A DNA stretch of 64,000 bases from assembly GCF_011634775.1 (NCBI RefSeq), contig NZ_JAALXT010000001.1, forward strand, positions 372,001 to 436,000, given 5' to 3'. This DNA is from Thalassoroseus pseudoceratinae. GTDB lineage: Bacteria; Planctomycetota; Planctomycetia; Planctomycetales; Planctomycetaceae. Both the position numbers and the translations under genes were made by a program. A model generated the notes under the pieces. That model was given only the letters and a program-made list of their open reading frames with translations. It was not told the DNA's origin and did not search any database. Shown piece after piece: positions 16,471 to 26,036 of the stretch. Within the stretch, counting starts at the first letter, position 1, and the number at the start of each line of letters is the position of its first letter.

Positions 16471-16998
16471 TTGCCGGAAAGCAGCCAAAAGTTCCTCGCG
16501 CGGAATCGAGCCCCGCGAGTGCAAATTGAATACGATGTGGAAACCTATGGTGCCGAGAAAACGGTGCAACTCCCATTCGTGATGGGTGTGCTCGCCGATC
16601 TTTCCGGCCAACCGGAAGAACCTTTGGCTCCGGTGAGCGAGCGAAAGGCATTGGAGATCGACTGCGATAACTTCGATGAACGACTCAAAGCCGCCGCTCC
16701 TCATGTGAGCGTGCGTGTGCCGAACACACTGACCGACGAAGACGGCGAACTGTCGGTGAGTCTGAACTTCGAAAGCATGGACGACTTCTCTCCCGCCGCG
16801 GTCGCGACCAAAGTCGAACCGCTGAGCAAACTGATGGAAGCCCGTCAGCAGTTGTCCAGCTTGCTGACCTACATGGACGGCAAAGTTGGTGCGGAAAACT
16901 TGATGAACCGCGTGCTGACAAATCCTGAATTGCTCAAATCCCTGGCGGAAGCGGCTGACAGCTCTGCCGATGCAGACGCCCAGAAAGAGGAGAACTAA
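16471..16998 (+). CDS. tssB: T6SS contractile sheath small subunit TssB (VipA)
   Basis: 175 residues. The core RAPRVQIEYDVETYGAEKTV near the N-terminus and LPFVMGVLADLSG are diagnostic. I start it at TTG 16471: GAGG lies six bases upstream and the product then begins MPESSQKF, as TssB proteins usually do. GTG 16459 in the same frame would add four residues. TssB and TssC form the contractile sheath around the Hcp tube. tssC follows after three bases. Confidence 0.94.
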   Translation: MPESSQKFLARNRAPRVQIEYDVETYGAEKTVQLPFVMGVLADLSGQPEEPLAPVSERKALEIDCDNFDERLKAAAPHVSVRVPNTLTDEDGELSVSLNFESMDDFSPAAVATKVEPLSKLMEARQQLSSLLTYMDGKVGAENLMNRVLTNPELLKSLAEAADSSADADAQKEEN

Positions 16999-17001
16999 TC
17001 C

Positions 17002-18486
17002 ATGTCTGATACCGCAACCGCAGTTGCCGATCCGTTGACAGAATCCCCCACCGCCGATGCTTTGTCGGTCGTATTGGAGCAGGAATTCAAACCACGCAGT
17101 GAACAAGCTCGCGATCTCGTTGAATCCGCCGTGCAAACGCTCGCCGTTCAAGCACTCGCCGACGAGGAATTGGTTTCCGAAGACGTCGTCCGCACGATCG
17201 AAGCCATGATCGCCGCGATCGACAAAAAGTTGACCGAGCAAGTCAACCACATCATTCATCACCCGGACTTCCAGAAACTGGAAGGCACGTGGCGTGGTTT
17301 GTCGCACTTGGTGAACAACACCGAAACCAGCGAAATGCTGAAGATTCGCGTCTTCAACATCTCCAAGACCGAGCTGCACAAAACGCTCAAGAAATTCAAA
17401 GGCACCGCTTGGGATCAAAGCCCGATCTTCAAGAAGGTCTACGAAGAAGAATACGGCCAGTTCGGCGGCGAACCGTACGGATGCTTGGTCGGCGATTACT
17501 TCTTTGACCACAACCCGCCAGACGTGGAACTGCTCGGCGAGTTGTCCAAAGTGTGTGCGGCGAGCCACACCCCGTTCATCGGCGGAGCCGACCCCGGCTT
17601 GATGCAAATGGACTCTTGGCAAGAGTTGGCGAATCCTCGCGATTTGACCAAAATCTTCCAAACCGCCGAATACGCTGGTTGGCGTTCGCTGCGGGAAGCC
17701 GACGATGCTCGCTACATCGGTTTGGCCATGCCGCGATTCCTCGCTCGTCAGTCTTACGGTGCGTTGTCGAACCCGGTCGATGAATTCGACTTCGAAGAAG
17801 ACACCGCTAGTGCAACTCACGAGAAGTTCACCTGGGCGAACAGCGCGTTCGCGATGGCCGCGAACATCACCCGCAGCTTCGCGTTGTACGGTTGGTGCTC
17901 ACGAATCCGCGGGATTGAATCGGGTGGTGCCGTCGAAGGCTTGCCGGTTCACGTCTTCCCGACGGACGACGGTGGCGTCGACATGAAATGCCCGACGGAA
18001 ATCGCGATCAGCGATCGTCGCGAAGCCGAGTTGGCCAAGAACGGCATGATTCCGTTGGTCTTCAAAAAGAACTCCGACTTCGCCGCCTTCATTGGCGCTC
18101 AGTCGTTGCACAAGCCAGCCGAGTATGACGATCCCGCCGCGACCGCCAATGCGAATCTCGGGGCTCGATTGCCGTACATCTTTGCGACCGCTCGGTTCGC
18201 TCACTACCTCAAGTGCATCGTTCGCGACAAAGTGGGTTCGTTCAAAGAACGAGCCGACATGGAGCAATGGTTGCAGTCGTGGATTCTCAACTACGTGGAC
18301 GGCGATCCCGCCAACTCCTCGGAAATCGTCAAAGCGAAGAAACCTCTCGCTGACGCCAAAGTGGTTGTGGAAGACGTGCCAGGCAATCCGGGTTACTACA
18401 CCTCCCGCATCTACTTGCGTCCGCACTACCAGTTGGAAGGCCTCACGGTTTCGCTCCGACTCGTCTCACGATTGCCCGCCGGCTGA
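17002..18486 (+). CDS. tssC: T6SS contractile sheath large subunit TssC (VipB)
   Basis: 494 residues, the usual length. Family markers include EGTWRGLSHLV (about residue 95), GCLVGDYFFDH, GLAMPRFLARQSYG and the C-terminal YLRPHYQLEGLTVSLRLVSR. A strong Shine-Dalgarno AGAGGAG precedes the ATG. In other systems the recycling ATPase ClpV recognises the TssC N-terminal helix; no clpV is present in this window. Confidence 0.97.
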   Translation: MSDTATAVADPLTESPTADALSVVLEQEFKPRSEQARDLVESAVQTLAVQALADEELVSEDVVRTIEAMIAAIDKKLTEQVNHIIHHPDFQKLEGTWRGLSHLVNNTETSEMLKIRVFNISKTELHKTLKKFKGTAWDQSPIFKKVYEEEYGQFGGEPYGCLVGDYFFDHNPPDVELLGELSKVCAASHTPFIGGADPGLMQMDSWQELANPRDLTKIFQTAEYAGWRSLREADDARYIGLAMPRFLARQSYGALSNPVDEFDFEEDTASATHEKFTWANSAFAMAANITRSFALYGWCSRIRGIESGGAVEGLPVHVFPTDDGGVDMKCPTEIAISDRREAELAKNGMIPLVFKKNSDFAAFIGAQSLHKPAEYDDPAATANANLGARLPYIFATARFAHYLKCIVRDKVGSFKERADMEQWLQSWILNYVDGDPANSSEIVKAKKPLADAKVVVEDVPGNPGYYTSRIYLRPHYQLEGLTVSLRLVSRLPAG

Positions 18487-18571
18487 TCGAAATTTTGAAC
18501 TTCGGTTCTCGAACTTCATTCATTTTCTCCCGGCGGACGAACAACCGCCGATTCGATAGAAAGGGTCTTTC

Positions 18572-19060
18572 ATGGCCGTTGATATGTTTCTGAAGCTCGA
18601 TGGCGTTCCTGGTGAAGCTCGGGACAGCGCGCACGAGAAAGAGATCGACATCCACACTTACAAATGGAGCGTCGAGCAACTGGGCGACTTCTCTCACGGT
18701 TTCGGCGGTGGCGTCGGTCGTGTGAACATCAACAAACTGATGTGCGTCAAGTCGGTCGATGCGTCTTCCGCGATGCTCACCAAGTGCTGCGTCAACGGAC
18801 GTCACATCCCGACCGGCAAACTCACCGTCCGCAAAGCCGGTGGTGAGAAGCAAGTCGAGTACGTGATCTACGAATTCGAAAAGATCATCGTCACCAGCGT
18901 CGAAGTCAGCGTGGATCAAAAATCCGAAGGCATCGACGAAGTCGTTCACTTGTCGTTCCAGAAAGTCACCTTTAAATACCAAGAACAAGGCGACGACGGA
19001 GCGAAACTTGGCGGCGAGAAAGAGTTCAGCTACGACGTGGCGACCAACCTCGTTGCGTAG
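18572..19060 (+). CDS. hcp: T6SS inner-tube protein Hcp (TssD)
   Basis: 162 residues. The pattern fits Hcp: start MAVDMFLKLDGVPGEARD, then EKEIDIHTYKWSVEQ, and a C-terminal KVTFKYQEQ strand. Hcp hexamers stack into the tube propelled by the sheath. The gene has the best ribosome binding site of the operon (GAAAGGG six bases before ATG) and its own strong terminator. Both point to high expression of this abundant secreted component. Confidence 0.96.
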   Translation: MAVDMFLKLDGVPGEARDSAHEKEIDIHTYKWSVEQLGDFSHGFGGGVGRVNINKLMCVKSVDASSAMLTKCCVNGRHIPTGKLTVRKAGGEKQVEYVIYEFEKIIVTSVEVSVDQKSEGIDEVVHLSFQKVTFKYQEQGDDGAKLGGEKEFSYDVATNLVA

Positions 19061-19074
19061 TACCAGACGATTCG

Positions 19075-19109
19075 CGGACTGGGTGGCACGTTCATCCAGT
19101 CCGTTTTTT
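19075..19109 (+). terminator. Rho-independent terminator directly after hcp
   Basis: Eleven-base-pair stem (CGGACTGGGTG with CATCCAGTCCG, one G-T pair) at 19075-19085 and 19093-19103, a seven-base loop, then six T residues. It sits inside the T6SS gene series, 15 bases after the hcp stop and 72 bases before tssE. Confidence 0.93.
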
Positions 19110-19181
19110 CCATGCTGACGACCGCCTCCCCAGCCGAATCAGCGTGCTTCCCCCGATGGACCGTCTTGCTCCCAGCGACCT

Positions 19182-19709
19182 ATGGAATTCACACATTCAC
19201 AGGCTCGGTCCGCGTTGCAGCCGTCGTTGATTGATCGGCTCCGCGATGATCAGCCGCACAAGACCACTGAAGCCCCCGCACAACCGGCGTTCGATCCGGA
19301 CCAAATCCGTGCGCGTGTGCGAACCGACTGGGCGACGTTGCTCGGCACCGTTCATCTGCACGCCACCACCGATCTCGACGCCTATCCCGAATTGCAAAGC
19401 AGCGTGCTCAATTACGGTATGCTGGATCTGACAGGTTCGCGAGCCGCGAGTTTAACCATCGAAAAACTCGCTCGCCAAATCCGTGATTCGCTGCTGACGT
19501 TCGATCCACGAATTGCACCGGAATCGCTGAAAGTCACGGTGCAACGGGATCACGAATCCTACGATACCACAGCACTCCGCGTGACGATTCAGGCCGATCT
19601 CATCGGTTGGTCGGCTCCGGTGACGATCGACTTTCAATCCAAAGTGGATCTCGAAACCGGGCGTCTGGGTCATCTCCCGGCTGGAAACTACGAGCGAGGC
19701 CTTCGATGA
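19182..19709 (+). CDS. tssE: T6SS baseplate wedge protein TssE (gp25-like)
   Basis: 175 residues. The N-terminus has the typical ARSALQPSLIDRLRDDQP pattern. The gp25/lysozyme-like domain covers about residues 40-165 (LNYGMLDLTG, then DPRIAPESLKV). TssE joins sheath to baseplate. Its stop overlaps the tssF start (ATGA), indicating coupling. No clear Shine-Dalgarno is visible. Confidence 0.93.
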   Translation: MEFTHSQARSALQPSLIDRLRDDQPHKTTEAPAQPAFDPDQIRARVRTDWATLLGTVHLHATTDLDAYPELQSSVLNYGMLDLTGSRAASLTIEKLARQIRDSLLTFDPRIAPESLKVTVQRDHESYDTTALRVTIQADLIGWSAPVTIDFQSKVDLETGRLGHLPAGNYERGLR

Positions 19710-21604
19710 ACGCGGAACTGCTCGGTTTGTACAATCAGGAGTTGCGTCATCTTCGCCTGATGGGTGGCGAGTTTGCCCGCGACTATCCCAAGATTGCCGG
19801 TCGACTCGGGTTGGATCAATTTCAGTGTGCCGATCCGTATGTCGAGCGGTTACTCGAAGGGTTCGCCTTCCTGTCGGCTCGCGTGCAGCACAAAATCAAT
19901 TCGGAATACCCACAGTTCACGCAGCATTTGCTGGACGTGATCTATCCCGAATACTTGGCACCGGTTCCGTCCACCACGATCGTACACTTCACACCGGACC
20001 CAACGCGAAAACTCGCGCAGGGAATTCCATTGCCACGGGGCACGGTGATGCGTGCTCCGGAAACCCAGGCCGGTGGCACGCGGTGCGAGTTTCGGACGGC
20101 TCATGATGTCACGCTGTGGCCGCTCGAAATTGGGGCGGCCGAGTACGCTCCACGCGGCGGGTTTGCGGACCAACTCCCCGTGACGAACGGCGTGCAAGCG
20201 GTCCTCCGACTTCAACTCAACACGATCGACGGCGGTTCCTTCGAACGATTAAATTTGGATCGTCTGCCAATTTTTCTCAAAGGGAACAGCCACGCTCTGC
20301 TCTTGGAACAGCTTTGTGCGAATGCCATTGGCGTCGTCGTTCGTCCCGTTCAGACGGCAAAACCAATCCAGCCGATTCCGGCTACAACGGCGAACACATC
20401 CGAAGTGATTCTGCCGCCGTCCGCCATTTCGCTGCCAGGAATGGAAGACGAAAACGCCCTGTTACCACAACGCGAAAACGCATTCTCCGGTTTCCGTCTG
20501 CTCCGCGAATACTTCGCTTGCCCCGAGCGGTTTCATTTCTTCGAACTCGACGGCTTGGAACAAGCAGTCGAGTCGTGTGCGGCCACGCAGCTTGAGGTCC
20601 TGTTTCTGTTCGATCAATTTCAGTCATCGCTGGAACGGTCGATTCGTCAGGACGATTTCAGTTTGTTCTGCACGCCCGCAATCAATCTGTTCTCCAAGCG
20701 ACCGGGACGAATTCACCTCAATCACGGACAGACCGAACACCATCTCATTCCCGACCGCATGCGGCCACTCGATTACGAAGTGTACGCGGTGCAAAAAGTG
20801 ACCGGCATTGGCAGTCGTGAAGATATCGTGCAGGAATTCTTGCCGTTTTATTCCGCTGATCAAAGCCGATTGGACTCACCGCAAGACGCGTATTTTTCCG
20901 TGCGTCGGCGGCTGCGGCAAAACTCGCATATTGCCAATGCGACGCGGAAACCACATCGGAAAGGCTCCGAAGTTTTCCTCTCTCTCGTCGATGCCAACGA
21001 GGCTCCGTACTCGTCCGACATCCAAACGCTTTCGGTCGAAACGCTGTGCACAAATCGGCATCTCTGTGATGAATTGCCGATCGGAACACGCACGATGGAA
21101 CTCACGCTCGATCAATACGCTCCGATTCTTTCCGTGCGCTGCGTGCACGGTCCGACATCGGCTCAGGATTCGTTGGCACTTGCCAATCCGGAGTTGGGTT
21201 GGCGATTGATCAATCATCTTTCGATGAACCACTTGGCGTTGACCAGTCACGATCCCCAACGAAATGCGAACGTCCTGCGAGACACGTTGGCTTTGTACGG
21301 TGACGTTTCGCTTCCAGCCGTTCAAAAGCAGATTCGTGGCATCACCGCGTTGGAGACAGAATCCGTTACAGAACGTCTTCCGCTGCCGGGCCCGTTGGCT
21401 TTCGGACGCGGTTCGCGATTGACCGTGACTTGTGATGAGGAAAGTTTCGTCGGTGCGAGTGCGTTCTTGTTGACCGCCGTCTTGGAACAATTCTTCACGC
21501 GGCTGAGTTCGATCAATTCGTTCACGCAAACCGTCTTGAAGACTCATCAACGAGGGGAGGTGATGCGATGGGCTCCACGCATCGGCCAACGACCGACCCT
21601 GTAA
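19706..21604 (+). CDS. tssF: T6SS baseplate protein TssF
   Basis: 632 residues from ATG 19706, set by the ATGA overlap with tssE. The N-terminus LGLYNQELRHLRLMGGEFAR and the following DPYVERLLEGFAFLSARVQ are family hallmarks, as is the FTQHLLDVIYPEYLAPVPS stretch. TssF forms the baseplate wedge with TssG and TssE. tssG starts 37 bases before its stop. Confidence 0.96.
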   Translation: MNAELLGLYNQELRHLRLMGGEFARDYPKIAGRLGLDQFQCADPYVERLLEGFAFLSARVQHKINSEYPQFTQHLLDVIYPEYLAPVPSTTIVHFTPDPTRKLAQGIPLPRGTVMRAPETQAGGTRCEFRTAHDVTLWPLEIGAAEYAPRGGFADQLPVTNGVQAVLRLQLNTIDGGSFERLNLDRLPIFLKGNSHALLLEQLCANAIGVVVRPVQTAKPIQPIPATTANTSEVILPPSAISLPGMEDENALLPQRENAFSGFRLLREYFACPERFHFFELDGLEQAVESCAATQLEVLFLFDQFQSSLERSIRQDDFSLFCTPAINLFSKRPGRIHLNHGQTEHHLIPDRMRPLDYEVYAVQKVTGIGSREDIVQEFLPFYSADQSRLDSPQDAYFSVRRRLRQNSHIANATRKPHRKGSEVFLSLVDANEAPYSSDIQTLSVETLCTNRHLCDELPIGTRTMELTLDQYAPILSVRCVHGPTSAQDSLALANPELGWRLINHLSMNHLALTSHDPQRNANVLRDTLALYGDVSLPAVQKQIRGITALETESVTERLPLPGPLAFGRGSRLTVTCDEESFVGASAFLLTAVLEQFFTRLSSINSFTQTVLKTHQRGEVMRWAPRIGQRPTL

Positions 21605-22704
21605 ACACCCCCGACGCGAGCGAGCACGAAACTTGGAAAGACGAACTCCACGCCGAACCGTGGCGGTTTCAATTCTTGCAAGTGCTCCGTCGATTGGAGA
21701 ATCAACACGCAGCGTATCCACGGTTGGGCACGTCGTCGCATCCGGCGGACGATCCAGTCCGACTTCGGCATTCGCCGGGGATGGAATTTTCACCGGCCAA
21801 CCTCACGGAATTTCAACCGGCGGACACGGTCGACTCCGAGGATGTCCACGAGCAACCAACCACCGATGAACTGTTTAGCAAGTTCTTCGGTCTGCTTGGG
21901 CCGAACGGTCCATTGCCGTTGCATCTGACGGAGTACGCACTCGAACGGGAACAGCATTTCGACGACCCCACATTTCGAGCGTTTCTCGATGTGTTCCATC
22001 ATCGAATGATGCTGTTGTTCTATCGAGCTTGGGCCACCGCACAGCCGACGGTTCAATACGATCGCCCCGATGAAGACCACTACGGCGTCGTGTTGGGGTC
22101 GTTGCTGGGAATCGGTTTGCCGTCGCAACGAAATCTCAGTGCCGTTCCCGATGCCACGAAGTTGCACTTCGCGGGGCACTTGAGTCGGCAGACACGCAAC
22201 GCGGAAGGTTTGATCAGCCTGTTACGACATATCTTCCGTGTACCGGTGGACGTCGAATCGTTCACCGGCCATTGGGTCCGCATTCCCGAAACCGCACAAA
22301 CGCGACTCGGTGAGGAATCCACGAGTAACCAACTTGGTGTCTCGGCCGTTTTGGGTGACACGTTGTGGGATCGGCAGTCGCGTTGTCGGGTGATTCTCGG
22401 ACCGGTACCGGCTCCTTTGTTTCGACGATTGCTGCCCGGTGGCGATCTTCACACGTTGCTCGCCGACGCAATCACTGACTATGTCGGCAACGAACTCGCT
22501 TGCGATGTCACTTTGATTCTCGCCGGACGAGACGTGCCCCAAACGCGACTCGGCTTCGAGCCCGAACCGCCCAAGAACGTGGGCTGTGAACTCGGATTCA
22601 ACACGTGGTTGCTGTCTGGTGAGGAATCGTCCGACCGCGATGATTTGACAATGAGTGATGAACTGCTCCGCCGCCGTACCAATGTCGTTCCATCGAAGGA
22701 GTGA
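21568..22704 (+). CDS. tssG: T6SS baseplate protein TssG
   Basis: 378 residues. It contains the TssG pattern RFQFLQVLRRLENQHA near residue 35 and FFGLLGPNGPLPLHLTEY near residue 110. A strong GGGGAGG precedes the ATG. The 37-base overlap with tssF supports a stoichiometric wedge complex. Confidence 0.95.
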   Translation: MGSTHRPTTDPVNTPDASEHETWKDELHAEPWRFQFLQVLRRLENQHAAYPRLGTSSHPADDPVRLRHSPGMEFSPANLTEFQPADTVDSEDVHEQPTTDELFSKFFGLLGPNGPLPLHLTEYALEREQHFDDPTFRAFLDVFHHRMMLLFYRAWATAQPTVQYDRPDEDHYGVVLGSLLGIGLPSQRNLSAVPDATKLHFAGHLSRQTRNAEGLISLLRHIFRVPVDVESFTGHWVRIPETAQTRLGEESTSNQLGVSAVLGDTLWDRQSRCRVILGPVPAPLFRRLLPGGDLHTLLADAITDYVGNELACDVTLILAGRDVPQTRLGFEPEPPKNVGCELGFNTWLLSGEESSDRDDLTMSDELLRRRTNVVPSKE

Positions 22705-22710
22705 GATCGC

Positions 22711-24651
22711 ATGTCCGACCAGACGTTCACACAAGACGATCGGTTCGCCAAACTCACAACCGAATTCGGCAAAGACGTTCTCCTGCTGAATTCCGTTCAA
22801 GGGTCGGAACGGATGGGCGAACTTTTTGCGTATCGGGTCGTGGTCCAATCGCAGAACGAAACCGTCGCATACACGGATTTGCTTGGAACCGGTTGCACGA
22901 TCGAGTACGGCGATGCGTATCTTCATGGCGTGATCACCGACTTTGAACAAACGTGCGAGAGCGATTCCATCAAGGACAATCCGCTCGACGAGTACACCTT
23001 CACATTCCGTCCTTGGGCATGGCTGCTCACGCAGACGAGCCATTGCCGCACGTTCGCGAACATGACGGTCAGCGATATCGTGTCGGCGGTCTGTGCGGAT
23101 GCCCAAGTTGATGTCGACATCGCTGACACACCGAACACTCGCGTTTCCGATGCCCAATACAACGAATCGGATTTCGATTTCCTCTACCGTTTGCTGCAAC
23201 GCGAAGGACTTACGTTCTTTTTCATCCATGCGGACGGTTCGCAAACGATGAAAATTGTTGCCGACCCCGCCTCGCTTCCCGACATTTCGATTGACGACCC
23301 TGAGGAAGTTCGGGCGCGTCATCACCTCTGCACGAACACTGTTCAGCAGACCGGCTACGATTATCAAAACCCACAGAATCTGGTGGTCCAATTGGATGAT
23401 GGCGGTTATGGAACCGACCTACAGACTTTGCAACGCACCCTCGACTCGCAGGATGACTTGTCGCTGGACGATGCCGCCGAAACCTGCACACAGGCATATA
23501 ATGCCACTTGGCAGAAACGCTTTGAAACGCTAACCGCTCGCAGCGATGACCCCACCATTCAAGTCGGTCGGGCATTCAATTCGACCTGGGTTGACCGCCT
23601 GAAAAGTGGCAGCGATTCCGGTGAGAGCGAGAAGGTCGTAATCACGAATGTGAACCTGAAAGTCACCAACTGCCGATACGAACCGGACGTCGCGACCAGC
23701 GACGATCTCGACATCGAGTTACAGTACGACTTTGTACGTGCGGATCGCCTGCCGGGTTTGCCGACGATTCCAAATCGGGCGCGGATCGATGGGATTCAAT
23801 CCGCGAAAGTTATCGACAATGCCGACCCGCTGAACCTCGGCCGTTTGCTGCTGCGGTTTTTCTGGGATGGCCAGGACGACGAATCCGCCGCCTCGACGGC
23901 ATGGGCGCGGGTCTGCCAGATGTGGGCGTCGAATAGTTTTGGCGGTCATTCCGTTCCGGAAGTCGACGACGAAGTTCTCTGCGGTTTCGAGAACGGAAAT
24001 CCGAATCGGCCGGTGGTGATCGGTCGGCTACACAATTCCGCCAACTTACCACCGGATGGCGATCTCACGAACCAAACCATTCTGCAAACCCGCTCTGGAC
24101 ATCAACTCATTTTCACCGAGGATGACAGTTCGGAAACGCAAGGGATATTCTTTCACTCCACGAACGACTTTTCGCGTGTCGTCGACAACGATGACGAACT
24201 GAAAGTCTCCAACAATCGGACCGTCACGATTGATGAAGGTGACGACTCGCTGACGCTGAATTCCGGCGGCCGCTCCGTTGAAATCAAGGAAGGTGACGAC
24301 GAACTCAAGGTGAATGCTGGAGACCGTTCCGTCGAGATTGCGGAAGGCGATCTGAGCGTGAACTGTGAGGCTGGCAATATCGTCCAGCAAGCCGGGGATT
24401 CGATTTCGCTGCAAGCAGAGAGTTCGATTTCGCTGCAAGTTGGGGGCAACTCAATCGAAATCACGCCCGAAGGCATCACGCTTTCGGTCGGCGGTAGTGC
24501 GATCGAGCTGTCCGAGTCCGGCGTTACGATTAGCGGTGCCCAAATCACGGTCTCCGCCGACGCAAGTTTGGAACTCAGTTCGTCGGCCATTCTCGAAGCA
24601 TCCGGGTCCGCCGAAGTCACGCTCCAAGGTGGAATCGTGATGATCAACTAA
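22711..24651 (+). CDS. vgrG: T6SS spike protein VgrG (TssI)
   Basis: 646 residues. The N-terminal gp27-like part includes the Phage_GPD-type DFDFLYRLLQREGLTFFF. The gp5 OB-fold region (FFWDGQDDESAASTAWARV, GGHSVPEVDDEVLCGFENG, RPVVIGRLHN) covers about residues 385-450. The C-terminal needle is built from short repeats of the type GRSVEIKEGDDELKVNA and then valine/serine-rich beta-helix strands ending GGIVMIN. There is no extended effector domain, so cargo is probably carried by the PAAR tip, Hcp or unlinked effectors. The start has AAGGAG upstream. Confidence 0.96.
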   Translation: MSDQTFTQDDRFAKLTTEFGKDVLLLNSVQGSERMGELFAYRVVVQSQNETVAYTDLLGTGCTIEYGDAYLHGVITDFEQTCESDSIKDNPLDEYTFTFRPWAWLLTQTSHCRTFANMTVSDIVSAVCADAQVDVDIADTPNTRVSDAQYNESDFDFLYRLLQREGLTFFFIHADGSQTMKIVADPASLPDISIDDPEEVRARHHLCTNTVQQTGYDYQNPQNLVVQLDDGGYGTDLQTLQRTLDSQDDLSLDDAAETCTQAYNATWQKRFETLTARSDDPTIQVGRAFNSTWVDRLKSGSDSGESEKVVITNVNLKVTNCRYEPDVATSDDLDIELQYDFVRADRLPGLPTIPNRARIDGIQSAKVIDNADPLNLGRLLLRFFWDGQDDESAASTAWARVCQMWASNSFGGHSVPEVDDEVLCGFENGNPNRPVVIGRLHNSANLPPDGDLTNQTILQTRSGHQLIFTEDDSSETQGIFFHSTNDFSRVVDNDDELKVSNNRTVTIDEGDDSLTLNSGGRSVEIKEGDDELKVNAGDRSVEIAEGDLSVNCEAGNIVQQAGDSISLQAESSISLQVGGNSIEITPEGITLSVGGSAIELSESGVTISGAQITVSADASLELSSSAILEASGSAEVTLQGGIVMIN

Positions 24652-24676
24652 TTCGTCTTCGCACCGATCAAGTTCC

Positions 24677-25630
24677 ATGTCCATACTGCTGAACATCCAA
24701 GACACTCGCGACGGAAACGCCCGGCGGATTTTCATTCGCGACGGGCAGACGCTCTCGTTCGGTAGTGATCCCTGGAACGACGTCACACTCAACGACGACG
24801 CCATCGCCGGGAAACATTTCACGATCGCCTGCCAACCGACCGCAGAGTTTCACGTTGCGAGCGATGCGACCGAACTCCAACTCAACGAAGTCGCCGCAGC
24901 GGACGGGTTGTTGAATCAGGACGATGTCCTCACGGTGGGATCGTTCACGATTCATGTGCTACGCACGACGAACTCCAATCCGACGGGAGACGACTCGGAC
25001 TCATCCGATTCGGCATCGGCATCCGTTCCGAAAATTGCACCACAGGCGACGACGAGCGAGATTGTCGCCGGCTGTCGGTTGACTCAGGAACAGACAACGC
25101 GATTTGCCGCCCAGCCTGATCCGCACGCATGCATCGACGAATGTGTGGCCGATGGGGATTGGAACTCCGCCGCGATGGTGTTGCTTGGGTTGATGACGGA
25201 AATGCAACGACTCGATTGGCTACTTCCGTTGTGCTTCATAGTTCCCACTGTCAATGACGAGACAACCGCCGAAACAGTCATCGAGCGTCTGCGAAATTTC
25301 CGCGAACAGCCCGAAGAATCGCTTCGCCGGGAATTGAATCCGATTGCGTTGGCCACGTCGAAAAAGAATGCTTGGCGGTGGCTATTGTGCATGGTTTATT
25401 GGGCAGGGGATTCCCTCGGTCCGTCCGATGTCGAGCCGATCCCACCACCGGAGCACTTGCCGATCGTGGCCGGCTTGCAGGTCTTGCAACTCTTGCCCAT
25501 CCCAGCCGACGCGACTCCAACGGATGTCCGCTTGAAGTGGGTGGGCGAAGGACAAACGATTTTGCAATCACCATCTCCCGCCGATCCGAAAGAGTCGGAC
25601 TCATCGGTGTTGCTCGGACAATCGGCTTAA
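24677..25630 (+). CDS. FHA-like domain protein of the T6SS cluster (C-terminal DUF6931-like region)
   Basis: 317 residues. Residues 5-95 fold like an FHA domain, but the phosphothreonine-binding Arg of the GR motif is replaced by Ser (LSFGSDPWNDVTLNDD); the GKH motif is kept. A Ser/Asp linker follows at about 97-115. The C-terminal helical domain (about 125-270) resembles a small uncharacterised family I recall as DUF6931; I am less sure of that name. FHA proteins such as TagH regulate some T6SS through threonine phosphorylation, but no Ser/Thr kinase or phosphatase partner is encoded in the locus. It sits between vgrG and the PAAR gene, so a tip-loading or adaptor role is also possible. Confidence 0.7.
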   Translation: MSILLNIQDTRDGNARRIFIRDGQTLSFGSDPWNDVTLNDDAIAGKHFTIACQPTAEFHVASDATELQLNEVAAADGLLNQDDVLTVGSFTIHVLRTTNSNPTGDDSDSSDSASASVPKIAPQATTSEIVAGCRLTQEQTTRFAAQPDPHACIDECVADGDWNSAAMVLLGLMTEMQRLDWLLPLCFIVPTVNDETTAETVIERLRNFREQPEESLRRELNPIALATSKKNAWRWLLCMVYWAGDSLGPSDVEPIPPPEHLPIVAGLQVLQLLPIPADATPTDVRLKWVGEGQTILQSPSPADPKESDSSVLLGQSA

Positions 25631-25723
25631 TCGGAATGAGTTTTCCAATCGAACGCGATCTCCAATGCTGGTTGCTCGGAACAGATCAAGCGTTCGTGCA
25701 ACTGAAGACGATGAGGAATTCCA

Positions 25724-26017
25724 ATGGGACAGCCCGCTGCTCGTGTCGGTGACATGCATGTTTGTCCGATGGTGACTGGAATTGTTCCGCACGTGGGTGG
25801 ACCAATTTCGACGCCAGGGGCTCCGACGGTGCTCATTTCGAATATGCCGGCGGCGACTGCGACGTCCATGTGTGTCTGCGTTGGGCCTCCGGACTTGATC
25901 GCCGCAGGATCGGGAACCGTCCTTCTGGGTGGTTTGCCGGCAGCGAGAATGGGTGACCAGACGGCTCATGGCGGGACCATCGTTTTGGGTACGCCGACAG
26001 TTTTGATTGGCGGTTGA
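25724..26017 (+). CDS. PAAR-domain spike-tip protein
   Basis: 97 residues, a bare PAAR domain. PAAR occurs at residues 4-7 and again at 72-75 (LPAARMGDQTAHGG), with His/Cys residues suited to zinc binding (GDMHVCP). PAAR proteins sharpen the VgrG spike and may carry effectors; this one has no extension. GAGG lies before the ATG. Confidence 0.95.
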   Translation: MGQPAARVGDMHVCPMVTGIVPHVGGPISTPGAPTVLISNMPAATATSMCVCVGPPDLIAAGSGTVLLGGLPAARMGDQTAHGGTIVLGTPTVLIGG

Positions 26018-26036
26018 TTAGGAACAAAGGCGACTT

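Noticed and set aside
16267-17820. 517-codon open frame on the minus strand
   Set aside because: Antisense to tssB and tssC, which are unmistakable. The long frame follows from codon bias.
22222-23391. 389-codon open frame on the minus strand
   Set aside because: Antisense to tssG and vgrG; no recognisable domain.
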